The position numbers and the translations under genes are program-made. Below the pieces are notes generated by a model. It was given only the letters and a program-made list of their open reading frames with translations, did no database searches and was not told the origin of the DNA. A stretch of 42,362 bases of DNA from assembly GCA_018830135.1 (NCBI GenBank), contig JAHJTB010000390.1, forward strand, positions 1 through 42,362, in the 5' to 3' direction. Positions within the stretch are counted from its first letter, which is position 1. Every line of letters begins with the position of its first letter. This document shows positions 35,254-42,362 of this stretch, one piece after another. This stretch comes from Pseudomonadota bacterium. Its GTDB lineage: Bacteria > Desulfobacterota > Desulfarculia > Adiutricales > JAGVGV01.

Positions 35254-36196
35254 CCACCCGCCACGAGGCCTGATCGCCAGCCTGATCACCCCGCTGGACC
35301 GGCGGGGCCGGCCGGACCGCGACGTTCTGGTCCGGCTCGTCCGACGGCTCGAAGGGCTGGCCGCCGGCCTTCTGGTGGGAAGCATCCGGGTGGGCGAAGC
35401 CCTGGCCCTGACTCACGACGCCCGGCTGGACCTGCTCGCGGCCGGTCTGAACGGCTGCGGTCCGGATCGGCCCCTGCTGTTCGAGATTACGGACCGGACG
35501 GCCGAGGACACGGCCCTGCTCCTCCGGGGGGCCGAAAAGCGGGTCGAGGCCTTGCGGGTCGGGGCGCCGGTCTTTTACCTGCTGACGCCTCTGATCTACC
35601 GCGGCAATCGGGGGCTGCCGGCCCACCTGTCCGAACTGGCCGCCACGACGCGGCGTCACTTCGTCCTGTCCAACCACCCCGATCTGGTCGGCCGCTTCCG
35701 GGCCCGTTTGCGCCACAAGAACATCAGGACCCACGTCCTCAAGCAGGTCTCCAGGAACGAGCGCGTCGTCGGCCTCGAGTTCGACGGCGACCTCGACCGG
35801 GCCCTCAACTATCAGCGCGCCGTCAAGGACCGGACCAACTTCCGTTTCTACGACGGCGACGAACGCAACTTCATCGAACGCCCCTCCCTGTCGGGCCTCA
35901 TCTCCTGCGGGGTCAGCCTCCTGCCCCAGGCCTGGGCCGACATCGTCAACATGTCCCTCAACGTCTTCGACAGCCGCCGGCTGAGACCGGACCTCATGGG
36001 CGACATCTGGGAGAGCGGGGCCCGGGTCAGACGCTTGCTGGATTTGTACCAGGACCATCCCGCGGCCGGGATCAAGGCCGCCTTGAAGATGATGGGGATC
36101 ATCCCCGACGACGTTCTGGCCGAAGGGACGCCCGGACTGGGCGACCCGGCCCGGCAAAACCTGGAAGCCGGCCTGGCCGAGCTGGGGCTCGTCTGA
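35246..36196 (+). CDS. DapA-fold protein with altered catalytic residues
   Basis: A 316-aa TIM-barrel protein of the dihydrodipicolinate synthase/N-acetylneuraminate lyase superfamily. The frame fits throughout: GLIASLITPLDRRGRPDRDVL opens strand 1, and GLLVGSIRVGEALALT stands where DapA has the GTTGE...LT segment. However, the usual YN(x)P motif with catalytic Tyr reads VLSNHPDL, and the usual GIK(x)xxGD with the Schiff-base Lys reads VVGLEFDGD, so both Tyr and Lys seem replaced (Ser and Glu). It is therefore unlikely to be a normal aldolase. ATG 35246 overlaps the kdsD stop by 8 bases, indicating coupled expression. Function unknown. Confidence 0.8.
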   Translation: MISHPPRGLIASLITPLDRRGRPDRDVLVRLVRRLEGLAAGLLVGSIRVGEALALTHDARLDLLAAGLNGCGPDRPLLFEITDRTAEDTALLLRGAEKRVEALRVGAPVFYLLTPLIYRGNRGLPAHLSELAATTRRHFVLSNHPDLVGRFRARLRHKNIRTHVLKQVSRNERVVGLEFDGDLDRALNYQRAVKDRTNFRFYDGDERNFIERPSLSGLISCGVSLLPQAWADIVNMSLNVFDSRRLRPDLMGDIWESGARVRRLLDLYQDHPAAGIKAALKMMGIIPDDVLAEGTPGLGDPARQNLEAGLAELGLV

Positions 36197-36242
36197 GGCG
36201 GGGTCTCCGACGGAATCAGAAATTTTGACGCCGAACCCCCAA

Positions 36243-37385
36243 ATGCCCAAACCAACGCCGGCCCAGAAGGCGGCCCTTTACAATCGCCTCAAACGCCGTT
36301 TCGGCCTGACCGAGATCGGTCTGGCGGCCGCTTACCTGGCCCTGCTCCTGGTGTCCGGTTGGACCTTCGACCTGCGCGACCTGGCCATGGGCTTCGGCGG
36401 CGGACCGGCGGTCTGGGTCCTGGTCTATTTCATGGCGGCCGCCGGCCTGTTCGAGCTGCTGTCCCTGCCCACGAACGTGCTCTCCGGGTACTTTCTGGAA
36501 AAACGCTTCGGCCTGCTCAACCAGACCTTCCGGGCCTGGGCCGCCGACTGGGCCAAGTCCCAGCTCGTCGGCTTCGTCCTGGGACTGGTGGCCCTGGAGA
36601 CCTTGTATCTGCTCTTCCGCCTGGCCGGGACCTGGTGGTGGCTTCCGGCCAGCCTGGTCTTCGCCCTGTTTTTCGTCCTTCTGGCCCAACTGGCGCCCGT
36701 GCTCATCCTGCCCCTGTTCTTCCGCTTTCGCAAGCTGCCCGAAGGCGACCTGACCCGGCGACTGACCGACCTCTGCCGCCGGGCCGGGGTCGAGGTGATC
36801 GGGGTTTACGAATGGGGCCTGACGGCCCGGACCAACCGGGCCAACGCCGCCCTGCTGGGCTGGGGTTCGACCCGGCGGGTGGTCCTGTCCGACAGCCTGC
36901 TGGTCCGGTTTCCGCCTTCCGAGATCGAGGTGGTCCTGGCCCATGAACTGGGACACCATCACCTCGGGCACATGCCCAAGCTGATCGGTCTTCAGATCGG
37001 ACTGACCGTGCTGGCCTTTGTGACGGCCGACCTGATCTACCGGGGCCTGGGCCAGACCCTGGGCCTGACCGGCCTGAACGACCTGGCCGGCATGCCCCTG
37101 CTGGCCCTCGGTTTCATGGCCGTCTCCCTGGCGGCCTGGCCCCTGGTCAACGCGATCTCCCGGTACATGGAACGCCAGGCCGATTATTTCGCCCTGGACC
37201 TGACCGGCCTGTCCGGTTCCTTCATCGCCCTCATGGAACGGCTGGCCGTTTTGAACCTGGCCGAGTTCGAGCCGCACCCGGCGGTCGAGGCCTTGTTCCA
37301 CTCCCATCCCGCACCGGCCAAACGGGTCCGGGCCGCCAAGGACTTCCTCAAGTCACGCGGCGGGCAGGATCATGCGCTTCGTTGA
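36243..37385 (+). CDS. M48-family membrane metallopeptidase (Ste24/CAAX protease type)
   Basis: A 380-aa integral-membrane zinc endopeptidase. Several TM segments (~25-42, 54-75, 108-128, 132-158, and two after the active site) surround the catalytic HELGH (His234, Glu235, His238 in VLAHELGHHHLGH), with the third ligand region ERQADYFALD (Glu310, Asp314). An N-terminal Peptidase_M48_N-type part (FGLLNQTFRAWAADWAKS) places it with Ste24/CAAX prenyl proteases rather than HtpX. In bacteria these enzymes are thought to act in membrane-protein quality control. ATG 36243 is preferred to TTG 36225; neither has a good ribosome site. It overlaps the helicase gene by 14 bases. Confidence 0.92.
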   Translation: MPKPTPAQKAALYNRLKRRFGLTEIGLAAAYLALLLVSGWTFDLRDLAMGFGGGPAVWVLVYFMAAAGLFELLSLPTNVLSGYFLEKRFGLLNQTFRAWAADWAKSQLVGFVLGLVALETLYLLFRLAGTWWWLPASLVFALFFVLLAQLAPVLILPLFFRFRKLPEGDLTRRLTDLCRRAGVEVIGVYEWGLTARTNRANAALLGWGSTRRVVLSDSLLVRFPPSEIEVVLAHELGHHHLGHMPKLIGLQIGLTVLAFVTADLIYRGLGQTLGLTGLNDLAGMPLLALGFMAVSLAAWPLVNAISRYMERQADYFALDLTGLSGSFIALMERLAVLNLAEFEPHPAVEALFHSHPAPAKRVRAAKDFLKSRGGQDHALR

Positions 37386-40251
37386 GCGGCTGGAGCAGTC
37401 CGAGACCTTCGGCCCGCAAATCGTCTGGCACGAAAAAATACCGGCCCGCCCGGCCGAGTACGGGGAGCCGTCCGGCCCCGTCGGCCCGGTCGTCCACCGC
37501 ATTCTCCAGGGAATGGGCATCGACCGCCTCTACGTCCACCAGGCCCGGGCCATGGACCTGGTCCGGGCCGGCCGCCACGTCATCACGGCCACGCCCACGG
37601 CCAGCGGCAAGACCCTGGTCTACAACCTGCCGGTCTTCGAGGCCGTCGAGCGTGACCCGGAAATTCGGGCCTTGTACCTGTTCCCCCTCAAGGCCCTGGC
37701 CCGGGACCAGCTCAAGGCCATCGAGACCCTGAACGGCCTGGCCGCGCCGGTCCGGGTTCGGGCCGATGTGTACGACGGCGACACCAGCGACCACCGCCGC
37801 CGGAAAATCCGCCAGAAGCCGCCCCATGTTCTCATCACCAACCCGGACATGCTCCATCTGTCCATCCTGGCCTATCACCGGACCTGGGCTGAATTCTTTG
37901 CGCGGCTGTCCTTTGTGATCATCGACGAAGTCCATACCTACCGGGGCGTCTTCGGCAGCCACATGGCCCAGATACTCCGCCGCCTGCACCGGGTCCTGGC
38001 CCGGTACGGCGGCCGGCCGACATTCGTCCTGTCCTCGGCCACCATCGGCAACCCGGACCGCTTCGCCCGGGCCCTGACCGGCCTGAACTGCGAGGCCGTG
38101 ACCCAGTCCGGAGCCCCGACCTCGGGCAAGCATTTCCTGTTCGTCAATCCCGACGCCGGCCCGGCGGTCGCGGCGGCCCGAATATTCGCCCGGGCCATCC
38201 AGGACGGCCTGCGGACCATCGCCTTCACCCAGGCCCGCAAGCTGACCGAACTCATGCACCGCTGGGTGGCCCAGATGGTCCCGGCGCTTTCCGGCAAGCT
38301 GTCTTCGTACCGGGCCGGCTTCCTGCCCGAGGAACGGCGGGAGATCGAGCGCAAGCTGGGCACCGGCGAACTGCTGGGGGTCATCTCGACCAGCGCCCTC
38401 GAGATGGGTCTGGACATCGGCGCCCTCGAGGTCTGCCTGCTGGTGGGTTATCCGGGCAGCATCATCAACACCTGGCAGCGCAGCGGCCGGGTGGGCCGGT
38501 CGGACCGCGAGTCCGTGGTCATCCTTCTGGCCCAGCCCGACGCCCTGGACCAGTACTTCATGACCCACCCGGACAAGTTCTTCACCCGGGACTTCGAACC
38601 CGCCGTCCTGGACCCGGACAACGAACCCATCACCGGGGCCCACATGGCCTGCGCGGCGGCCGAACTGCCCCTGGCCGCGGACGACCCCTTCTTCCGGCCC
38701 CGGGAACGGCCGGCGCTCATGGCCGACCTCCTGTCCCGGGGCGAGCTGTTCCTCGACGCCGAGGGCCGGACCTACTTTCCCGGCCAACGGGGGGCCCACC
38801 GGCGGGTGGACATCCGGGGCACGGGCGGGACCTTCACCATCCTGGCCCAGGCCACGGGCGAGGTCATCGGCGGCGCCGACTCCCACCGGGTCTTCCGCGA
38901 GTGCCATCCCGGCGCGATCTACCTGCACCGGGGCCGTACCTGGGTCGTCGAGCACCTGGACCACGAAAAGGGCAACGTCCTGGTCAGACCGGCCGTGGTC
39001 GACTACTTCACCCGGCCGCACATGGAAAAGGAGACCGAGATACTCGAGGTCCTGGCCGTCAAACCCGTGGCCAACTTCCTGGCCAAGCTGGGGCGCCTCC
39101 GGGTCCGCGAACAGGTCGTGGCCTACGAAAAGCGACACATCCGGGGCCAGGAACTCCTGGGCCTTTTTCCCCTGGACCTGCCGGAAATGGTCTTCGAGAC
39201 CGTGGGCCTTTGGTTCGAACTGGAAGACTTCATTCCCGAGGCCCTCGAACCAGCCCACCACTACATGGGCGGCATCCACGCCCTCGAACACGCGGCCATC
39301 GGCCTCTTTCCCCTGGCCGCCCTCTGCGACCGCAACGACGTGGGCGGCATCTCCTACCCGCTTCACCCCGAACTGGGCAAGGGCGCGGTTTTCATTTACG
39401 ACGGCTATCCCGGCGGCGTGGGCCTGACCCGGACCGGGTACGAGGTCATCGAGGACCTGCTGAACCAGACCCTGGCGGCCATCGAGTCCTGCGAGTGCGA
39501 GGAGGGCTGCCCCTCGTGCATCTATTCGCCCAAATGCGGATCGGGCAACAAGCCCCTGGACAAGGCCGCCGCCGTGCGTATCATCGAACTGCTCCTGGGT
39601 CGGCGGCCCCCGCCCTCGGCCGGCGAGCGGAAGTCCGAATCCGGAAAACCGGGCCCGGCCATCCGCACCCGGCTCCCGGACAAGCGGCTCGTGGTTTTCG
39701 ACCTCGAAACCCGACGCTCGGCGGACGACGTGGGCGGCTGGACCCGGTCCCACCTCATGGGCTTGGCCGTGGGCGTGGTCTACGAGGCCCTGGAAGACAC
39801 CTATTATGCGTACGACGAAGGCCGGGTCGGCGAACTGGTCGAGCGCCTGCTTTCGGCCGACCTGGTCATCGGCTTTAACCAACTCCACTTCGACTACCAG
39901 GTCCTGTCCGCGTACACGCCCCGGGACCTGCGCGGCCGGCCCAACCTGGACCTGCTCGAAGAGATTTACAAGAGCCTGGGGCGGCGGGTGGGCCTGGGCC
40001 ACCTGGGCGAGGTGACCCTGGGCCGGGACAAGACCGCCGACGGGCTCCAGTCCCTGCAATGGGTCAAGGAAGGCCGGATGGACCTGGTCGAGGCCTACTG
40101 CCGGGAGGACGTGCGTCTGACCTGGGACCTGTTCGTCTTCGCCCGGGACAACGGATACCTGCTTTTCGAGGACAAGAAGAAAAAGCGGCGCATCCCATTG
40201 GACCTGGACCCGGCCCGGTTCATGGCCGGAGCGGGGGATGCCGGGAAATGA
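37372..40251 (+). CDS. MrfA-like DEAH helicase fused to a DEDDy RNase H-like exonuclease
   Basis: 959 aa. The N-terminal superfamily 2 helicase has Walker A TPTASGKT (74-81), DEVH (185-188), SAT (222-224) and motif VI QRSGRVGRS. Then comes a DUF1998/MZB-type region ending in the Cys cluster CECEEGCPSCIYSPKC (about 706-720), the layout of MrfA (YprA)/Hrq1 helicases. From about residue 771 a further domain follows: VVFDLET (Asp777, Glu779), GFNQLHFDYQVL (Asp), and YCREDV (Tyr...Asp), the DEDDy set of a 3'-5' exonuclease resembling MrfB (YprB). In Bacillus, MrfA and MrfB are separate proteins acting together on mitomycin-type DNA damage; here they appear as one chain. Start ATG 37372 lies within the end of the peptidase gene. 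It is the last gene of the run. Confidence 0.9.
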   Translation: MRFVERLEQSETFGPQIVWHEKIPARPAEYGEPSGPVGPVVHRILQGMGIDRLYVHQARAMDLVRAGRHVITATPTASGKTLVYNLPVFEAVERDPEIRALYLFPLKALARDQLKAIETLNGLAAPVRVRADVYDGDTSDHRRRKIRQKPPHVLITNPDMLHLSILAYHRTWAEFFARLSFVIIDEVHTYRGVFGSHMAQILRRLHRVLARYGGRPTFVLSSATIGNPDRFARALTGLNCEAVTQSGAPTSGKHFLFVNPDAGPAVAAARIFARAIQDGLRTIAFTQARKLTELMHRWVAQMVPALSGKLSSYRAGFLPEERREIERKLGTGELLGVISTSALEMGLDIGALEVCLLVGYPGSIINTWQRSGRVGRSDRESVVILLAQPDALDQYFMTHPDKFFTRDFEPAVLDPDNEPITGAHMACAAAELPLAADDPFFRPRERPALMADLLSRGELFLDAEGRTYFPGQRGAHRRVDIRGTGGTFTILAQATGEVIGGADSHRVFRECHPGAIYLHRGRTWVVEHLDHEKGNVLVRPAVVDYFTRPHMEKETEILEVLAVKPVANFLAKLGRLRVREQVVAYEKRHIRGQELLGLFPLDLPEMVFETVGLWFELEDFIPEALEPAHHYMGGIHALEHAAIGLFPLAALCDRNDVGGISYPLHPELGKGAVFIYDGYPGGVGLTRTGYEVIEDLLNQTLAAIESCECEEGCPSCIYSPKCGSGNKPLDKAAAVRIIELLLGRRPPPSAGERKSESGKPGPAIRTRLPDKRLVVFDLETRRSADDVGGWTRSHLMGLAVGVVYEALEDTYYAYDEGRVGELVERLLSADLVIGFNQLHFDYQVLSAYTPRDLRGRPNLDLLEEIYKSLGRRVGLGHLGEVTLGRDKTADGLQSLQWVKEGRMDLVEAYCREDVRLTWDLFVFARDNGYLLFEDKKKKRRIPLDLDPARFMAGAGDAGK

Positions 40252-40267
40252 GGCCGACCGTTCTTCT

Positions 40268-40296
40268 AAAAAAATAGGGACAGTCACCTGTTTTTT
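40268..40296. repeat. AT-rich inverted repeat sharing a 14-mer with 27988-28001
   Basis: AAAAAATAGG and CCTGTTTTTT form an imperfect stem around GACAGTCA. The right part, GTCACCTGTTTTTT (40283-40296), is the exact complement of 27988-28001. It follows the helicase gene and may end transcription, but the stem is weak. The rest of 40252-40465 shows nothing further apart from the ribosome site of the next gene. Confidence 0.55.
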
Positions 40297-40465
40297 CCCT
40301 AGGCGGTGTCAGTTCGCGGCTCTCGGCTGGGTTTCTGCTTGACATGAAAGGTTTCGCCGAACTACCATGGTTGAAAGCCGAAAAAACGCATGATGTTCAG
40401 ATAGTAACCGGCCGATGGGTTTCAGGTTGACGGGTGGCCGGCATTTTTTTGAAAGGGGAGTTGCC

Positions 40466-41479
40466 ATGAAATGGGACAATAGACTGACGGAACTGTTGGG
40501 ATGTAAATACCCGATCATGCAAGGCGCCCTGACCGGGGTCGGGACATGGGAGTTCGCCGCGGCCTGCTCGAATGCCGGGGCGGACGGCTGCATTACGGCG
40601 GCGGTGTATAAAACTCCGGAAAAGCTGCGTGAGGCCATAAAGCAAATCCGAACCGTGACCAGCCACTTCACCGTCAACGTATCCATCGGGGCCTGTCCGA
40701 ATATCGATGGCATGTTCGACGTCTGTTTTGAAGAGCAGATACCGGTTTTGGAAACCGCCATTTACAGACCCGATGAGTACGTGGATCGGATCAAACAGTC
40801 CGGCGTCAAATGGATTCACAAGGGCGCCACGGTCGGGTTCTGCAAGCATGCCGAGGACATGGGGGCGGATGCCGTGGTCCTGATCGGAATCGAAGGATTC
40901 GGCATCAAGAATATCAGGCAGATTCCGACTTTTACCTCCCTTTGCTGGGCACGGGACCAGATCGGCGTGCCGTTATTGATCGGCGGCGGCATCGGAAACG
41001 GCCGGACCATGGCCGCGGCCCTGGCGGCCGGCGCGGATGGCGTGTATATCGGGTCCGCGATCATGGCCACCCATGAGTGCCCCATTTCGGAACGGGTCAA
41101 ACAGAATATGATCCTGGCCCAACCCGACGAACCCTATCGAATCAGGGAACTGATCGCGCCCCCCGATCCGGAGGCCTATGCCGAACTCATGGCCAAACGG
41201 GATTCCATGGATTTGAACAAGTGGATTCGCCTTGTGGAAGCCACCTTTTTGAAGTTGAAAGACAAGAAAAAGAGCAAGGGGGAAAAGACCATTTGGGAGG
41301 AAGGCGCGGAAGGACTTGGCGAAGACCCCTTTGCGGAAGGGTCCACGAAAGGCCCCTTTTCCTTTGCCTGCGCCTATATCAATCAAATCGTCAGCGTCCA
41401 AACGTTTATTGATAATATGGTCAAAGAGGCCGAGGATCTTTTCCAGACCTTTGCCCGGCGTCATCAGTTGACATCATAA
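40466..41479 (+). CDS. Nitronate monooxygenase-like NAD(P)H/FMN oxidoreductase
   Basis: A 337-aa flavin-dependent TIM barrel of the 2-nitropropane dioxygenase/FabK-like superfamily. Typical blocks: LTELLGCKYPIMQGALTGVG at the N-terminus, FTVNVSIGA, GADAVVLIGIEG, and the FMN-phosphate block PLLIGGGIGNGRTMAAALAAGADGVYIGSAIMAT. Related enzymes include nitronate monooxygenases and enoyl-ACP reductase FabK; the histidine typical of nitronate oxidation is not obvious here, so the reaction is open. ATG 40466 follows AAGGGGAG by about 5 bases; an upstream in-frame ATG (40415) is less likely. A Lys-rich insert (KLKDKKKSKGEK, about 266-277) is unusual. Stand-alone gene. Confidence 0.87.
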   Translation: MKWDNRLTELLGCKYPIMQGALTGVGTWEFAAACSNAGADGCITAAVYKTPEKLREAIKQIRTVTSHFTVNVSIGACPNIDGMFDVCFEEQIPVLETAIYRPDEYVDRIKQSGVKWIHKGATVGFCKHAEDMGADAVVLIGIEGFGIKNIRQIPTFTSLCWARDQIGVPLLIGGGIGNGRTMAAALAAGADGVYIGSAIMATHECPISERVKQNMILAQPDEPYRIRELIAPPDPEAYAELMAKRDSMDLNKWIRLVEATFLKLKDKKKSKGEKTIWEEGAEGLGEDPFAEGSTKGPFSFACAYINQIVSVQTFIDNMVKEAEDLFQTFARRHQLTS

Positions 41480-41490
41480 GCGCTTTTGAA

Positions 41491-41544
41491 TTGCTTGAGG
41501 AAGGACATTAACGAGAAAATCCGGGCGGCCTTGTACGCGGCCAT
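41491..41544 (+). repeat. 54-bp truncated duplicate of the thioesterase 5' end
   Basis: It matches 41791-41844 at 51 of 54 bases, exactly 300 bp upstream and in the same orientation. It includes the ribosome site and first 12-13 codons of the thioesterase gene, but the ATG has become ATT (41507-41509), and the frame then runs into the palindromic element. A dead gene fragment. Confidence 0.9.
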
Positions 41545-41545
41545 T

Positions 41546-41710
41546 GCTGGTTCCCAAGCTCCAGCTTGGGAACCGGATACTGGAAACTCCGGCTTCCATC
41601 CTTTTCAGGCACGGCCTTGTTTCTCGCCACGGATGTGACATATGGAAAAAGGTGTTGAAGCAGAGCTTCAAGTCGAAACGTCGTTCCCAAGCTGGAGCTT
41701 GGGAACGAGC
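41546..41710. repeat. 165-bp composite palindromic element, copy 2
   Basis: Same length and landmark offsets as 27821-27985: left hairpin GGTTCCCAAGC-TCCA-GCTTGGGAACC (41549-41574), a degenerate middle hairpin (41582-41597), the conserved GGAAAAAGGTGT and TGAAGC-AGA-GCTTCA (41644-41670), and right hairpin CGTTCCCAAGC-TGGA-GCTTGGGAACG (41682-41707). It begins 2 bp after the 54-bp thioesterase fragment. Confidence 0.87.
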
Positions 41711-41736
41711 ACAACGAGCAAATTCTCAGGCTGTAG

Positions 41737-41762
41737 GTTGGGTTAGCGAAGCGTAACCCAAC
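41737..41762. repeat. GTTGGGTTAG palindromic repeat, copy 2
   Basis: GTTGGGTTA (41737-41745) and TAACCCAAC (41754-41762) around GCGAAGCG. It differs by one base from the reverse complement of 7361-7386. It lies between the composite element and the thioesterase gene. Confidence 0.82.
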
Positions 41763-41806
41763 ATCCCTGCTTGAGCCATTACCAATCATATTGCCTGAGG
41801 AAGGAC

Positions 41807-42229
41807 ATGGACGAGAAAATCCGGGCGGCCTTGTACGCGGCCATGAAGCGGGAGCGATATTCGAGCCTCTTGGGCTTGGAGCTCAAGGACCTGGACCTGG
41901 GCTACGCCCTGGTGGAAATGACCTACGATCCGGAGCGGATAAACAACCTGTTCGACCAGGCCCATGGCGGGGCCATCTTCGGCCTGCTCGACGAGGCCTT
42001 TCAACTGGCCGGCCAGACCCACGGCACGATGGCCCTGGCCCTCAACGTCAACGTGACCTACACGGCCAGTCCCGACCCGGGCAGCCGGCTGCGGGCCGAG
42101 GCCCGGGAGGTCAGTCGTTCGAACAGGACGGCCAGTTACGACATCAAGGTCACCGATCAGGACGGCCGCCTGATCGCCGTCTGCCAGGCCCTGGCCTACC
42201 GCACCGGCAAGCCGCTTCCGTTTCTGTAA
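41807..42229 (+). CDS. PaaI-type hotdog-fold acyl-CoA thioesterase
   Basis: A 140-aa single hotdog domain. The segment NNLFDQAHGGAIFGLLDEAFQLAG (about 46-69) carries the HGG...DEA signature of PaaI/YdiI-type thioesterases: the His-Gly-Gly oxyanion-hole region and the acidic residue on the hot-dog helix. NVNVTYTASPDPGSRLRAEA follows as the central strands. It hydrolyses some acyl- or aryl-CoA; phenylacetyl-CoA-type substrates are typical but not shown. ATG 41807 follows GAGG by 6 bases, within GAGGAAGGAC. Its first 38 bases and upstream region are copied at 41491-41544. Confidence 0.9.
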   Translation: MDEKIRAALYAAMKRERYSSLLGLELKDLDLGYALVEMTYDPERINNLFDQAHGGAIFGLLDEAFQLAGQTHGTMALALNVNVTYTASPDPGSRLRAEAREVSRSNRTASYDIKVTDQDGRLIAVCQALAYRTGKPLPFL

Positions 42230-42333
42230 GGGGCGGAATGGGATCGTGTTTCGCGGGTCGGGTTGGCGAGGCTTCAGGTCCTTGGCGAAAAGCGAGGCCG
42301 TGATCGAAGAGGATGGAAGTTCCCAGGTTCACC

Positions 42334-42362
42334 AGATTGCTTCGTCGCCCGCGGCTCCTCGC
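42334..42362. repeat. Part of a dispersed 'attgcttcgtcg...ctcctcgc' repeat, cut by the window end
   Basis: The last 29 bases (AGATTGCTTCGTCG ... GCTCCTCGC) look like the start of a palindromic repeat I recall as widespread in bacterial genomes, usually continuing into CAATGAC. Only one half is inside the window, so this is pattern memory. The stretch 42230-42333 shows no gene. Confidence 0.45.

Noticed and set aside
37348-40287. 979-codon open frame on the minus strand
   Set aside because: Antisense to the helicase/nuclease gene; no motif and shadow-like composition.

Overview
The window is about 42 kb of GC-rich DNA from a Gram-negative bacterium. Lipid A and core genes (Kdo transferase, D-arabinose-5-phosphate isomerase, a heptosyltransferase-family enzyme) show an outer membrane. 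A tungsten aldehyde:ferredoxin oxidoreductase with a dedicated iron-sulfur partner points to an anaerobe. The two-component proteins, the HD-GYP proteins and the dispersed palindromes fit Desulfobacterota (old Deltaproteobacteria); that placement is inference, since no rRNA or tRNA gene is present. Several genes appear to use TTG or GTG starts.

Layout. 1-1080: end of leucyl aminopeptidase, then monocistronic rpsU with a clear promoter and terminator. 1129-3000: sugar/LPS genes (GT9 glycosyltransferase and RmlC-like epimerase on the minus strand, a divergent cupin on the plus strand). 3141-6580: AOR-family tungstoenzyme, MoaD/ThiS-like protein and a polyferredoxin-like protein. 6845-7348: VOC protein. 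7415-25000: signalling island with two HD-GYP response regulators, two hybrid histidine kinases and two solute-binding-domain membrane receptors. Both receptors end in the same cysteine/histidine module instead of a kinase. An orphan COG2521-like methyltransferase, a DUF2798 protein, a frameshifted secreted-protein gene and a small metal-response pair (YHS protein; ZraP-like protein behind a sigma-54-type promoter) lie inside the island. 25151-27749: a small Cys-rich protein, a TraB/Tiki-like protein and waaA. 28278-40251: a tightly packed same-strand run carA-carB-purF-kdsD-dapA-like-M48 peptidase-helicase/nuclease fusion. 40466-42229: a nitronate-monooxygenase-like flavoprotein and a PaaI-type thioesterase.

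The non-coding DNA carries several families of dispersed palindromic elements. The best defined is a 165-bp composite element present twice at identical length (27821-27985 and 41546-41710). The second copy sits between two 54-bp direct repeats that duplicate the 5' end of the thioesterase gene exactly 300 bp apart. Other families are a GTTGGGTTAG palindrome (two copies), a 42-bp GC-rich repeat (two copies), a 187-bp foldback element, and part of another repeat at the right edge.

The best candidates for undescribed biology are: the shared CxxC...HxxCxxC output module on the two receptors; a one-polypeptide fusion of an MrfA-like helicase to an MrfB-like DEDDy nuclease; a DapA-fold protein lacking the catalytic Tyr and Lys; and a 26-codon leader ORF overlapping a hybrid kinase start. 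All coordinates and motifs were read by eye; family names rest on motif recognition, not on database searches.
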